Of a stretch of 64,000 nucleotides of DNA, positions 1-8,852 are shown piece by piece. The number at the start of each line of letters is the position of its first letter. The stretch's first letter is position 1. The translations under genes were made by a program, and so were the position numbers. The notes below the pieces were generated by a model. The model did no database searches. It worked only from the letters and a program-made list of their open reading frames with translations, and was not told where the DNA came from. Source of the stretch: Streptomyces viridochromogenes (GTDB lineage Bacteria > Actinomycetota > Actinomycetes > Streptomycetales > Streptomycetaceae); the NCBI RefSeq assembly GCF_001270495.1, contig NZ_LGUR01000106.1:1-64000 (forward strand), in the 5' to 3' direction.

Positions 1-1257
1 CTCCAGGCCGCGCCCGCCCCCGCCTACGCCGACGCTCCACCCCCCGGCAACCCCTGGCAGAACTACGACCCCTGGTCCCGGGAGGTCCACCCCGCCGGCC
101 CTCTCCAGCAGACCGGCACCGCGGTCGTCACCGACGAACAGCGGCGCAAGCGGGGGAGGAAGGCCGTCCTCGTCGGTGTCCTGCTGCTCGCGCTCGTGTC
201 CGGCGGCGTCGGCGGGATCGTGGGGGCGTACTTCGAGCGCAACGGTGGAGTGGGGGACGTGGAGCTGCCGCAGGCCGCGGCCGAGCCCACCGGGCGGGCG
301 CCGGACAGTGTCGCGGGGATCGCCGCGCGGGCCCTGCCGAGCGTCGTGACCCTGCATGTGAGCGGCAGCGACGAGCAGGGCACCGGGACCGGGTTCGTGC
401 TCGACGACCGTGGTCACATCCTCACCAACAACCACGTGGTCGAACCCGCGGGCGACGAAGGCGAGATATCGGTGACCTTCCACAGCGGGGACACCGCCGA
501 GGCCACCGTCGTCGGCCGTGACAGCGGCTACGACCTCGCCGTCGTCAGGGTCACCGGCGTCAGCGGCCTCGAACCCCTGCCGCTCGGCAACTCCGACAAC
601 GTCCAGGTCGGCGACCCGGTCGTCGCCATCGGTGCCCCGTTCGACCTGGCGGGCACCGTCACCTCCGGCATCATCAGCGCCAAGGAGCGGCCCATCACGG
701 CCGGCGGCGAGAGCGGCGACGCGAGTGATGTGTCGTATGTGGACGCGTTGCAGACCGACGCGCCCATCAACCCCGGCAACTCCGGCGGTCCCCTTCTCGA
801 CGCCCGGGCCCGGGTGGTGGGCATCAACTCCGCCATCCGTTCCGCAGGCAGCGGTTCCGAACTCGACGGCGGCCAGGCAGGCTCCATCGGCCTCGGCTTC
901 GCCATACCGGTCAACCAGGCCAAGCGCGTCGCCGAGGAGCTGATCAACACGGGCCGGGCGACCCACCCGGTCATCGGCGTCACCCTCGACATGGACTACA
1001 CCGGCGACGGAGCCCGCGTCGGCACCAAGGGCAGCGACGGCGGCTCGGCGGTCACCGGTGGCGGCCCCGGCGACAAGGCCGGCATCAAGCCGGGTGACGT
1101 CATCACCGAGGTCGACGGCCAGCGCGTCCACTCCGGCGAGGAACTCATCGTGAAGACCCGCGCCCACCGCCCCGGCGACCGGCTGGAACTGACCCTGGAG
1201 CGCGGCGGCAAGGAGGTCAGGATCTCGCTGACGCTCGGCTCGTCGAGCGGGTCCTGA
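1..1257 (+). CDS. HtrA/DegP-like trypsin-fold serine protease with PDZ domain (5' end outside window)
   Basis: The reading frame is open back to base 1, so the N-terminus lies upstream. The visible part starts with a Pro/Ala-rich cytoplasmic segment, then one hydrophobic segment (about bases 163-220) that anchors the protein in the membrane. The extracytoplasmic protease domain follows, with the triad visible as His in LTNNHVV, Asp in YDLAVVRV and Ser in NPGNSGGPLL. A C-terminal PDZ domain (GIKPGDVITEVDGQ) completes the order TM-protease-PDZ typical of membrane-anchored HtrA envelope quality-control proteases. It lies just upstream of tatB in the same direction, with a 217-bp gap. An internal start at 196 exists but would cut the membrane anchor and is not preferred. 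Confidence 0.93.
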   Translation, partial: LQAAPAPAYADAPPPGNPWQNYDPWSREVHPAGPLQQTGTAVVTDEQRRKRGRKAVLVGVLLLALVSGGVGGIVGAYFERNGGVGDVELPQAAAEPTGRAPDSVAGIAARALPSVVTLHVSGSDEQGTGTGFVLDDRGHILTNNHVVEPAGDEGEISVTFHSGDTAEATVVGRDSGYDLAVVRVTGVSGLEPLPLGNSDNVQVGDPVVAIGAPFDLAGTVTSGIISAKERPITAGGESGDASDVSYVDALQTDAPINPGNSGGPLLDARARVVGINSAIRSAGSGSELDGGQAGSIGLGFAIPVNQAKRVAEELINTGRATHPVIGVTLDMDYTGDGARVGTKGSDGGSAVTGGGPGDKAGIKPGDVITEVDGQRVHSGEELIVKTRAHRPGDRLELTLERGGKEVRISLTLGSSSGS

Positions 1258-1474
1258 GACTCACAGAAACATCACACCTAACGTCGCCCGGCCGCCCCGC
1301 TTATGCCCTGACAAGGCAAACAACGCGGAAAACCGCACGCCCACCGCATTCGGAGGCCTCGGGACAGTACCGGTCGTAGCGGATCGCCGGGTACCGTGGA
1401 TCCGGCCCGGACCACGGAAGACCCGCAATCGACCACTGAGGGCCGAGGACCGAGGACATCGCAAGGAGCTTCAG

Positions 1475-1927
1475 GTGTTCAATGACATAGGACCGCTCGA
1501 GCTGGTGACGCTCGTCGTCCTCGCCGTGCTCGTTTTCGGTCCGGACAAGCTCCCGAAGATGATTCAGGACGTCACGCGGACGATTCGCAAGATCCGCGAG
1601 TTCTCGGAGAGCGCCAAGGCGGACATCCGGTCGGAGCTCGGCCCGGAGTTCAAGGACTTCGAGTTCGAGGACCTCAACCCCAAGACGTTCATCCGCAAGC
1701 AGCTGGACAACGACGAGCTGGGGATCAAGGAGATCCGTAACGGCTTCGACCTGAAGAAGGAGATGGCCGAGGTCGCCGACGCCGTCCACGGCCGTGACGC
1801 GGAATCGTCGTCCTCGTCCTCCTCTTCGTCGTCGTCCGCGGGTTCCCCCGGCGGCGCCATCGACATGACGAAGAAGCCCGAGAACCCCCGCGAGGAGCGC
1901 CCGCCCTACGACGCGGACGCCACCTGA
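1475..1927 (+). CDS. tatB: Sec-independent (Tat) translocase subunit TatB
   Basis: 150 aa. The N-terminus MFNDIGPLELVTLVVLAVLV is the TatA/B transmembrane helix, followed by the FGPDKLPK hinge and an amphipathic helix. Conserved charged segments follow, and the length fits TatB rather than TatA (about 90 aa). TatB with TatC forms the twin-arginine substrate receptor in the cytoplasmic membrane. The GTG start is fixed by an AAGGAG ribosome-binding site at 1463-1468. The C-terminal tail contains a run of 11 serines, likely a variable linker. tatA and tatC are not in this window. Confidence 0.93.
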   Translation: MFNDIGPLELVTLVVLAVLVFGPDKLPKMIQDVTRTIRKIREFSESAKADIRSELGPEFKDFEFEDLNPKTFIRKQLDNDELGIKEIRNGFDLKKEMAEVADAVHGRDAESSSSSSSSSSSAGSPGGAIDMTKKPENPREERPPYDADAT

Positions 1928-1955
1928 GCCGTACGGGCTGAGCCGTACGAACACA

Positions 1956-1973
1956 CGGGCGGGCCGCCGCCCG
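1956..1973 (+). terminator. GC hairpin after tatB
   Basis: Perfect 7-bp stem (CGGGCGG / CCGCCCG) with a 4-nt loop, 29 bp after the tatB stop. There is no T-run, as is common for Streptomyces terminators, so its activity is uncertain. Confidence 0.5.
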
Positions 1974-2170
1974 CACGTGACGCTTCTCATACTCCGCGCG
2001 GGTCGCGCACGGCCTGAAACACGCCCCCTGTGCGCCTCGCGCGCCGGGCGCTTTCCATACTGCTCGGATCGGTGTGGCTATGCTGCCGAGTTGTTGTGCG
2101 GACCGGACGAGTACGCCCGAAGGGGGGCGGGCCGGGCTGGTCCGGCGAGAACGAGGAGGCGTCCGGGCAC

Positions 2171-2839
2171 ATGGAGACGACGAGTCAGACATCGAGTCGG
2201 GCAGTCGCGCAGGAACCGGCCGTGGAGAGCGGACAGCAATTCCCCTCCGCCCGGCGCACGGTCGACGGCTACCTGCTGGCGCCTTTCCCGTGGTACGGCC
2301 TCGACGAGGCCTTCACGGGGCCGCGCTGGCTGATGCAGGTCGGCATGGCGGCCGACGGGTCCGTCGAACACGGTTCGACCGGGCACGGTGACGAGCCCTC
2401 CGTACGGAACGAGGCGACGGAGGACCGGGAGAAGTTCGCGGTGGTCGTGACCGTCGCGGCGAACCCGTCCCGGCGGAGCGCCGACGGTACCGGGCTGCTG
2501 GAGGCCACGTCGGTGTCCTCGGCGGCGTGGCTAGCCGGGGTGGGGTTGCTGTCCTTCACCTGGCCGGGGCAGATGGATCACTCGCTGCGCGACGACTGGC
2601 TGGAGCAGCAGACGGAGACGGCGTGGGCGCTGGCCGACGATCTGGACGGTCCGGACTGGTCGACGCTGTCCCTGCCGGTGGACGGGGTGCCGACGCCGTT
2701 CCACTACCGGGAGTCCGAGTTCGGGTGGGTGCTGGCCGGCTCGACCCAGGAGAGGGTGCATGTGGGGGCGTACGGACGCGGTATGAGTGCGTACGGGTTG
2801 GCCTTCGCCAAGATCAAGGACATTTCCGAGTACGCATGA
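2171..2839 (+). CDS. conserved hypothetical protein, 222 aa
   Basis: I do not recognise a characterised family. The start is set at ATG 2171, preceded by GAGGAG at 2153-2158; the open frame extends upstream to 2030 but without a comparable ribosome-binding site. There is no signal peptide or membrane segment. Aromatic-rich stretches (YLLAPFPWYGLDEAFTGPRW, FGWVLAGSTQERVHVGAYGRG) suggest a compact soluble fold. The gene sits alone between tatB and the convergent mrp gene and ends at a bidirectional terminator. Inference: a conserved Streptomyces protein of unknown function. Confidence 0.75.
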   Translation: METTSQTSSRAVAQEPAVESGQQFPSARRTVDGYLLAPFPWYGLDEAFTGPRWLMQVGMAADGSVEHGSTGHGDEPSVRNEATEDREKFAVVVTVAANPSRRSADGTGLLEATSVSSAAWLAGVGLLSFTWPGQMDHSLRDDWLEQQTETAWALADDLDGPDWSTLSLPVDGVPTPFHYRESEFGWVLAGSTQERVHVGAYGRGMSAYGLAFAKIKDISEYA

Positions 2840-2857
2840 CAAACGCGTACGCATGAC

Positions 2858-2890
2858 AAAGGGGCGCCGCGGGTTGTGCGGCGCCCCTTT
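2858..2890. terminator. bidirectional terminator between the 2171 gene and mrp
   Basis: Perfect 13-bp inverted repeat (AAAGGGGCGCCGC / GCGGCGCCCCTTT) with a 7-nt loop. It gives a T-run in one direction and an A-run in the other, and serves two converging genes. Confidence 0.85.
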
Positions 2891-2914
2891 CGCCGTAGGG
2901 CTCTGCGGAGCCTC

Positions 2915-4048
2915 TTAAAACTTGTTGCGCGGCGTGATGCCCAGGGACAGGCCGGACAGGCCCCTCTGTCGTCCGCCCAGCTTGCCCGCGATCGCGCGCA
3001 GTGCGGAGCCGGCCGGGGAGTCCGGGTCGGTCAGGACCACGGGCTTGCCCTCGTCGCCGCCCTCGCGGAGGCGGACGTCGATGGGGATGTTGCCGAGGAC
3101 CGGGACCGTCGCACCGGTCGTGCGGGTGAGGCCGTCGGCGACCACCTGGCCGCCGCCCGTGCCGAACACGTCGACCATCTCGTCGCAGTGCGGGCAGGGC
3201 AGGCCGGACATGTTCTCGACCACGCCGACGATCTTCTGGTGGGTCTGGACGGCGATGGAGCCCGCGCGCTCGGCGACCTCGGCCGCCGCCTGCTGCGGGG
3301 TCGTCACGACCAGGATCTCGGCGTTCGGGACCAGCTGGGCCACGGAGATCGCGATGTCGCCGGTACCGGGCGGCAGGTCCAGGAGCAGGACGTCCAGGTC
3401 GCCCCAGTACACGTCCGCGAGGAACTGCTGGAGTGCGCGGTGCAGCATGGGGCCGCGCCAGACCACGGGGGCGTTGCCCGGCGTGAACATGCCGATGGAG
3501 ATGACCTTCACGCCATTGGCGGAAGGCGGCATGATCATGTTCTCGACCTGGGTCGGACGCCCGTCGGCGCCCAGCATGCGCGGCACGCTGTGGCCGTAGA
3601 TGTCGGCGTCGACGACGCCCACCTTCAGGCCGTCGGCCGCCATCGCCGCGGCCAGGTTGACCGTCACCGAGGACTTGCCGACGCCGCCCTTGCCGGACGC
3701 GACCGCGTACACGCGGGTGAGCGAGCCGGGCTTGGCGAAGGGGACCTCGCGCTCGGCGGTGCCGCCGCGCAGGGCGTTCGCCAGCTCCTTGCGCTGCTCG
3801 TCGCTCATCACGTCGAGCGTGACGTCGACACGCGTGACGCCCTCGACCCGGGACACAGCGTCCGTCACGCGCTGCGTGATCGTCTCGCGCATCGGGCAGC
3901 CGGAGACCGTCAGGTACACGGTGACCGCGACCGCACCGTCCGCACCGATCTCCACCGACTTGACCATCCCCAGTTCGGTGATGGGGCGGTTGATCTCGGG
4001 GTCGTTCACCGTCGCCAGTGCTTCACGCACCGCGTCTTCCGTAGCCAT
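2915..4048 (-). CDS. mrp: Mrp/ApbC family P-loop ATPase, iron-sulfur cluster carrier
   Basis: 377 aa. The N-terminal MIP18/DUF59 domain (about 1-95, with VNDPEI and SGCPM) is followed by a deviant Walker A ParA-type ATPase domain with SGKGGVGKSS at about 118-127, DADIYGHS, and a CPHC pair that in this family bridges a labile Fe-S cluster between protomers. Mrp proteins bind and transfer 4Fe-4S clusters in the cytoplasm. The length and domain order are normal for the family. The gene is followed by the terminator at 2858-2890. The DUF1003 gene lies 43 bp upstream on the same strand, so co-transcription with it and the MgtE-like gene is likely. Confidence 0.93.
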   Translation of the reverse strand: MATEDAVREALATVNDPEINRPITELGMVKSVEIGADGAVAVTVYLTVSGCPMRETITQRVTDAVSRVEGVTRVDVTLDVMSDEQRKELANALRGGTAEREVPFAKPGSLTRVYAVASGKGGVGKSSVTVNLAAAMAADGLKVGVVDADIYGHSVPRMLGADGRPTQVENMIMPPSANGVKVISIGMFTPGNAPVVWRGPMLHRALQQFLADVYWGDLDVLLLDLPPGTGDIAISVAQLVPNAEILVVTTPQQAAAEVAERAGSIAVQTHQKIVGVVENMSGLPCPHCDEMVDVFGTGGGQVVADGLTRTTGATVPVLGNIPIDVRLREGGDEGKPVVLTDPDSPAGSALRAIAGKLGGRQRGLSGLSLGITPRNKF

Positions 4049-4091
4049 AAGGACGATGGTACGGCGCGGCAGCCATGCCCGGGTAAGCCCG

Positions 4092-4688
4092 TCAGCGGTC
4101 GTCTACGTCACGTCCCGGCGACCGATCTGCCGGGAATACCCCGGGCTCGCGGTGACCGTTGTGCCGCTCCTCCAGCTCTTTCGTCAGGTCCTGGAGCTCC
4201 GAGCGCATCCAGTCGCGGGTGGCCACCTCGCCCAGGCCGATGCGCAGCGCCGCGATCTCCCGGGTCAGGTACTCGGTGTCGGCGATCGACCGCTCGTTCT
4301 GCTTGCGGTCCTGTTCGAGGTTGACCCGGTCGCGGTCGTCCTGCCGGTTCTGCGCCAGCAGGATCAGCGGGGCGGCGTAGGAGGCCTGCAGGGACAGGAC
4401 CAGGGTGAGGAAGATGAACGGGTACTCGTCCCAGCGCAGGTCGCTCGGTGCGGCGATGTTCCACAGCACCCACACGACGATCACGACCGTCATCCAGACG
4501 AGGAACCGCCCGGTGCCGATGAAGCGGGCGATCCGCTCCGACAGCCGTCCGAAGGCCTCCGGGTCCCACTCGGGCAGGATGCGGCGCCGTGGCGGCCGGG
4601 GTTGGTCGAGGCGTGCGCGGGGCGCACGGGTGGTCGCGGTGGCGCCCGATGCCACGCGCTCGCGCGTGCCTTCCCGCTCAGGAGCCAT
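4092..4688 (-). CDS. DUF1003 family membrane protein
   Basis: 198 aa. A basic, Pro/Arg-rich N-terminus of about 45 residues precedes the DUF1003 core: two transmembrane helices (FLVWMTVVIVVWVLWNIAA and FIFLTLVLSLQASYAAPLIL) and a downstream polar segment with the family's AQNRQ..RDR motif and a heptad-like coiled-coil tail. The function is unknown. Its start overlaps the end of the upstream MgtE-like gene by 11 bp, indicating translational coupling and a related role, plausibly magnesium or envelope homeostasis. Confidence 0.85.
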   Translation of the reverse strand: MAPEREGTRERVASGATATTRAPRARLDQPRPPRRRILPEWDPEAFGRLSERIARFIGTGRFLVWMTVVIVVWVLWNIAAPSDLRWDEYPFIFLTLVLSLQASYAAPLILLAQNRQDDRDRVNLEQDRKQNERSIADTEYLTREIAALRIGLGEVATRDWMRSELQDLTKELEERHNGHREPGVFPADRSPGRDVDDR

Positions 4689-5973
4689 GGACCGCCACCC
4701 CCTCGCCCGTGTCCTCGTCCAGGTGGAACTCCGTCTCCCGCCAGTCCTCGGGCAGCATGTGGTCCAGTACGTCGTCCACGGTCACCGCGCCCAGCAGTGA
4801 CCCGGACTCGTCGACGACGGGCGCCGCGACCATGTCGTACGTCGCGAAGAACCCGGCGACGACCGGTAGCGCGGCGTCCGGCTCCAGGGCTTCCAGGGCC
4901 TCGTCGACCATCGAGCTGACCAGGGTGTACGGCGGGTCGCGCAGCAGGCGCTGGAAGTGGACCGTGCCGAGGTACTTGCCGGTCGGCGTCTCGTCGGGCG
5001 GGCGGCAGACGTAGACCTGGGCGGCCAGGGCGGGGGAGAGGTCGGGGTTGCGGACGCGGGCGAGGGCGTCGGCGACCGTGGCGTCGGGGCGCAGGATGAT
5101 CGGCTCGGTCGTCATCAGACCGCCGGCCGTGTGCTCCTCGTACGCCATCAGGCGCCGCATGTCGGCCGCGTCGGCGGGCTGCATCAGGCTCAGCAGCCGC
5201 TCCTGGTCGTCCTCCGGGAGCTCACCGAGCAGGTCGGCCGCGTCGTCCGGGTCCATGGCCTCCAGGACGTCGGCGGCGCGCTCCTCCTTCAGCTTGCCGA
5301 GGATCTCGATCTGGTCGTCCTCCGGGAGCTCTTCCAGTACGTCGGCGAGGCGGTCGTCGTCGAGGGCGGCGGCGACCTCGGCGCGGCGCTTGGGGGAGAG
5401 GTGGTGCAGGACGTTGGCGAGGTCGGCGGGGCGCAGCTGCTCGAAGGTGGCCAGGAGGCTCTCGGCGCCCTGCCCCTTCTCCTCCGCGGAGAAGCCGGTG
5501 ACGGCGGACCACTCGACGGTCAGCGACTCTCCCCTGGCCCGCCGGAAGGCGCCGCTGCGGCCGCCCTTCCGTACGAAGATCTTGTCGATCTCCCAGTCCC
5601 GGCGGGCCGGGAGCTGCCCGACCGACAGATCGAGGACGGTGACCTCCTCGCCGGTCTCCACGAGGGTGACGCGCCGGTCGAGGAGCTCCCCGAAGACGAG
5701 GCGCTCGGTGGGGCGCTGCTCGAAGCGGCGGACGTTGAGCACGCCGGTGGTGATGACCTGGCCGGACTCGATGCTGGTGACGCGGGTCATGGGCAGGAAG
5801 ATGCGGCGCCGGGTGGAGAGTTCGACGACCAGGCCGAGCAGCCGTGGGGGCCGCCTGCCGACGCGCAGCATGACGACCAGATCGCGGACCCGGCCCACCT
5901 GGTCGCCGTTCGGGTCGAACGCGGCGACGCCGGCGAGGTGCGAGACGAAGATCCGGGGAGCGCCGGCTGCCAT
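4678..5973 (-). CDS. soluble MgtE N-domain/CBS-pair protein with PRC-barrel-like N-terminus
   Basis: 431 aa, cytoplasmic. Order: an N-terminal PRC-barrel-like region (about 1-150, FVSHLAGVAAFDPNGDQVGRVRD), an MgtE_N helical superhelix rich in repeated ELPEDDQ/DPDDAADLL motifs (about 170-290), and two CBS motifs (about 300-415). The C-terminal transmembrane channel of a full MgtE magnesium transporter is absent, so this resembles the Mg2+-sensing half alone. It overlaps the DUF1003 gene by 11 bp and lies 1.6 kb from corA. Inference: a magnesium sensor or regulator rather than a transporter. Confidence 0.85.
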   Translation of the reverse strand: MAAGAPRIFVSHLAGVAAFDPNGDQVGRVRDLVVMLRVGRRPPRLLGLVVELSTRRRIFLPMTRVTSIESGQVITTGVLNVRRFEQRPTERLVFGELLDRRVTLVETGEEVTVLDLSVGQLPARRDWEIDKIFVRKGGRSGAFRRARGESLTVEWSAVTGFSAEEKGQGAESLLATFEQLRPADLANVLHHLSPKRRAEVAAALDDDRLADVLEELPEDDQIEILGKLKEERAADVLEAMDPDDAADLLGELPEDDQERLLSLMQPADAADMRRLMAYEEHTAGGLMTTEPIILRPDATVADALARVRNPDLSPALAAQVYVCRPPDETPTGKYLGTVHFQRLLRDPPYTLVSSMVDEALEALEPDAALPVVAGFFATYDMVAAPVVDESGSLLGAVTVDDVLDHMLPEDWRETEFHLDEDTGEGVAVHGS

Positions 5974-6194
5974 GGCTGATGCTCCTTTGCGTGCGGGGTG
6001 TGCAGTGTTGCTGTCGCGGCTGCGCTGCCGTGCCGCATTTCCGAATTGCCCGCTCGGGTGAGCTTCAGGCTAGCCCGTCCGGATCCGATACGCCCTGGTG
6101 AGCGGTCCGGACGGACCGGCTCCGCCGTGGCCCCGACTCCCCGGTACGCTGCGGTACGCCGCTCGGGTCCCACAACAGAAAGGCAGCCCCACCT

Positions 6195-6941
6195 GTGACT
6201 GCGATTCCTCAGGGTCGTACTCGCCGGGCCGCGCTGGTGACGGCCGTCTGCGCCCTGGTTGTGTCGGGAACGGGGCTGACGGGATGCAGTGAGGACCCGG
6301 ACGAGGGCACGAACGGGGTCGGCAAGCTGCCGGTCGCCGAGATCCAGCGCAAGACCCGTACGGCGGCGGACTCGGCCGAAGCGGTGCACCTGTCCGGGAA
6401 CGTGGCTGCCGGCGGGCGCACCTACAGGCTCGACATGCGGCTGAAGGCCGACGGTGCCACTGGGTCGGTCACCGCGCAGGGGGCCACCTTCCAGCTGCTG
6501 CGGATCGGCGAGCAGCTGTACCTGAAGGCCGACTCCGGTTTCTGGAGCGACGCGGGCAACGACGGCAAGGCGGACGCCGGGGCCGTGGACAAGCTGAACG
6601 GCAAGTACGTGACGGTGCCGCAGGGCGACCCGGCGTACAAGAAGTTCAGCGGCTTCACGGACAAGGACGTCCTCCTCGACGGCCTTCTGACGCTGCACGG
6701 CAAGGTGGCGACCGACGGCCACCACGAGCAGGCGGGCGTCCGCACCATCCGCATCACCGGAGACAAGGGCTCCGGCGGCACCCTCGACGTCTCCCTGGAG
6801 GGCGAGCCGTACCCCCTGCTGCTGACCCGGGCGGGCGGTGGGGGCACCCTGACCTTCTCCGACTGGGGCAAGGACTTCGCCCTGGAGAAGCCGAAGAAGG
6901 ACGACACGGTGGACTACGGCAAGCAGCTGCCGACGTCGTAG
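6195..6941 (+). CDS. secreted lipoprotein, LolA/LppX-like
   Basis: 248 aa. It has a lipoprotein signal: a basic N-terminus (RTRRAA), a hydrophobic core and lipobox LTGC at about residue 32. The mature part reads as an all-beta sheet with a repeated pattern of alternating strands (VHLSGNV..YRLDMRLK..GATGSV) like the LppX/LprG or LolA-type lipid-binding folds, though the match is by impression only. The GTG start has AGAAAGG about 10 nt upstream. It is divergent from the MgtE-like gene across a 220-bp region and followed by a hairpin at 6944. Confidence 0.75.
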   Translation: MTAIPQGRTRRAALVTAVCALVVSGTGLTGCSEDPDEGTNGVGKLPVAEIQRKTRTAADSAEAVHLSGNVAAGGRTYRLDMRLKADGATGSVTAQGATFQLLRIGEQLYLKADSGFWSDAGNDGKADAGAVDKLNGKYVTVPQGDPAYKKFSGFTDKDVLLDGLLTLHGKVATDGHHEQAGVRTIRITGDKGSGGTLDVSLEGEPYPLLLTRAGGGGTLTFSDWGKDFALEKPKKDDTVDYGKQLPTS

Positions 6942-6943
6942 CA

Positions 6944-6961
6944 GCGCCCCCGAAGGGGCGC
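6944..6961 (+). terminator. terminator after the lipoprotein gene
   Basis: Perfect 7-bp stem GCGCCCC / GGGGCGC with a CGAA tetraloop, starting 2 bp after the stop codon. Confidence 0.7.
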
Positions 6962-7046
6962 GGGGCTGTGACATATGCGGCTCTGCCACGTGGGCGCGAC
7001 CGGCCACAACGGCGCAGTAGGCGAAAGACGGCCTATCGCGGACCGC

Positions 7047-7556
7047 TCAACGCCGCTTTCTCTTGAGCAGCAGCCGCGGCAACCCCGCAGGGATCGGCTG
7101 ACGCGTAGTCGCCGGCGACGGCAGCGGCGCCTCCGCCAGCGACCCGTCCGGCAACGCCCCCGTCGCACCCGTCGGCTCCAGCCGCAGCACCCGGCACTCA
7201 CGCGCCCAGCGCTCCGGCATCGCCTCGCCGTCGGGGGCGTTGAGCCGCTTGCCCTTCAGCTCGGCGACCGTCGCCTCCCACGCCTCGGAGCCCGCCCCGA
7301 GCTCGACGACCCTCGCGGTCCAGGAGACCAGCCGGCCCCCCTTGTCCTTGCTGCGGACCGTCACCTCGGCCTCGCCCCCGTCGGCCAGCCCCGGCAGCGG
7401 CTGCTCGCCCGGACCGTCGCCGACGACGCACGCCGCACCCTCGTGCCACGCGTGCCACAGCGCCCGGGCCGGGACACCGGGGCCCTTGACCCAGATGAGG
7501 CCGGACTTCTTGGTGGCCTCCTCGACGAGGGCCTGGTCGAGCAGCTCGCTTGTCAT
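7047..7556 (-). CDS. conserved hypothetical protein, 169 aa
   Basis: Not assigned to a characterised family. It has no signal peptide or membrane segment. The N-terminal two thirds (LIWVKGPGVPARALWHAWHEGAACVV) resemble flavin-binding split-barrel (pyridoxamine-phosphate-oxidase-like) proteins, weakly; the C-terminal tail is Pro-rich and ends in a basic patch (RLLLKRKRR). It lies 33 bp downstream of corA on the same strand, so it is probably read from the corA promoter. Confidence 0.7.
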   Translation of the reverse strand: MTSELLDQALVEEATKKSGLIWVKGPGVPARALWHAWHEGAACVVGDGPGEQPLPGLADGGEAEVTVRSKDKGGRLVSWTARVVELGAGSEAWEATVAELKGKRLNAPDGEAMPERWARECRVLRLEPTGATGALPDGSLAEAPLPSPATTRQPIPAGLPRLLLKRKRR

Positions 7557-7589
7557 GGCCCCCAGCCTATCCAGCCGGATCCGGCCCGC

Positions 7590-8705
7590 TCAGAGCCAGC
7601 CGTTCCGCTTCAGCGTGCGGTGGATGCCGAGGCAGATCGCCACGGTGATGCTCATGATCACCGGGTAGCCGTACTTCCAGTGCGTCTCCGGCATGTAGTC
7701 GAAGTTCATGCCGTACACACCGCACACCATCGTCGGTACGGCGATGATCGCGGCCCACGACGTGATCTTCCGCATGTCCTCGTTCTGGGCGACGGACGCC
7801 TGCGCGAGGTTGGCCTGGAGGATCGAGTTGAGGAGCTCGTCGAAGCCGATGACCTGCTCGTGCACGCGTGCGACGTGGTCGGCGACATCCCGGAAGTACT
7901 TCTGGATGTCCGGGTCGATCAGCCGCATCGGCCGCTCGCTCAGCAGCTGCATCGGACGCAGCAGGGGCGAGACCGCGCGCTTGAACTCCAGCACCTCGCG
8001 CTTGAGTTGGTAGATCCGGCCCGCGTCCGTGCCGCGCGGCGTCCCCTTGCGGCCCGGCGAGAAGACCTCGGTCTCCACCTCGTCGATGTCGTCCTGCACC
8101 GCGTCGGCGACGGCGATGTACCCGTCGACGACATGGTCGGCGATCGCGTGCAGCACGGCCGACGGGCCCTTGGCGAGCAGCTCGGGGTCGTCCTGGAGCC
8201 GGTGCCGCAGCGCCCGCAGCGAGCCCTGCCCGCCGTGCCGGACGGTGATGAAGAAGTCCCGGCCGGTGAAGCACATGACCTCGCCGGTCTCGACGACCTC
8301 GCTGTTGGCGGTGAGTTCGTCGTGCTCGACGTAGTGGATGGTCTTGAAGACGGTGAAGAGGGAGTCGTCGTAGCGCTCCAGCTTCGGGCGCTGGTGCGCC
8401 TGCACGGCGTCCTCGACGGCCAGCGGGTGCAGTCCGAACTCGCTGGCGATACCGGCGAATTCGGCCTCGGTCGGCTCGTGCAGGCCGATCCACACGAAGC
8501 CCCCGTCGCGTCGCACCTGACGCATCGCCTGGTGCGGGGTCAGCGGCTGGTCGGTCTCCAGTCGGCGGCCGTCGCGGTAGACGGCGCAGTCGACGACGGC
8601 GGAGGGGGTCGCGGGGTCGCGGGTGGTGTCGTACACGCCGCTGTCCTTGCGCAGCGAGACGCGGGAGGGGCGGACCACGGCACGCAGGTCGCGGATCATC
8701 GACAT
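7590..8705 (-). CDS. corA: CorA family magnesium/divalent cation channel
   Basis: 371 aa. A large N-terminal cytoplasmic alpha/beta funnel is followed by two C-terminal transmembrane helices with the diagnostic GMN motif at residues 332-334 (VYGMNF), and a basic C-terminus (RTLKRNGWL). It forms a pentameric channel in the cytoplasmic membrane. The start is ATG 8705 with AAGGAG at 8713-8718. The open frame extends to 8828, but that extension lies in a structured leader and has no ribosome-binding site. The leader (8711-8852) looks able to hide or expose the Shine-Dalgarno sequence. Confidence 0.92.
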   Translation of the reverse strand: MSMIRDLRAVVRPSRVSLRKDSGVYDTTRDPATPSAVVDCAVYRDGRRLETDQPLTPHQAMRQVRRDGGFVWIGLHEPTEAEFAGIASEFGLHPLAVEDAVQAHQRPKLERYDDSLFTVFKTIHYVEHDELTANSEVVETGEVMCFTGRDFFITVRHGGQGSLRALRHRLQDDPELLAKGPSAVLHAIADHVVDGYIAVADAVQDDIDEVETEVFSPGRKGTPRGTDAGRIYQLKREVLEFKRAVSPLLRPMQLLSERPMRLIDPDIQKYFRDVADHVARVHEQVIGFDELLNSILQANLAQASVAQNEDMRKITSWAAIIAVPTMVCGVYGMNFDYMPETHWKYGYPVIMSITVAICLGIHRTLKRNGWL

Positions 8706-8710
8706 GAGCA

Positions 8711-8852
8711 GGCTCCTTCGCAACGGGCAACGAAGCGTGAAGAACCGCAGCACGGTTGGAACTACCCGGAATGGGGACGTCCTGGCCTCAGGATGTTTGG
8801 CACGTCCACAAAGCGGGGAGCACCGCACCGTTGCGGTGATGGGCTTCGTTGC
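8711..8852 (-). promoter_or_regulatory. riboswitch-like structured leader of corA (candidate)
   Basis: On the minus-strand transcript a 10-bp closing helix (GCAACGAAGC at 8852-8843 with GCTTCGTTGC at 8736-8727) encloses three hairpins: CACCGCA/TGCGGTG with loop ACGG; GGACGT/ACGTCC with inner CCTG/CAGG; AACCG/CGGTT. CCCG and CGGG flank the second hairpin and may extend it. The 3' strand of the closing helix can instead pair as CTTCG with CGAAG, overlapping the AAGGAG Shine-Dalgarno, which gives two exclusive states. An upstream copy of CTTCGTT near 8885-8892 is a third possible partner. Not identified with a known class. Confidence 0.5.
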
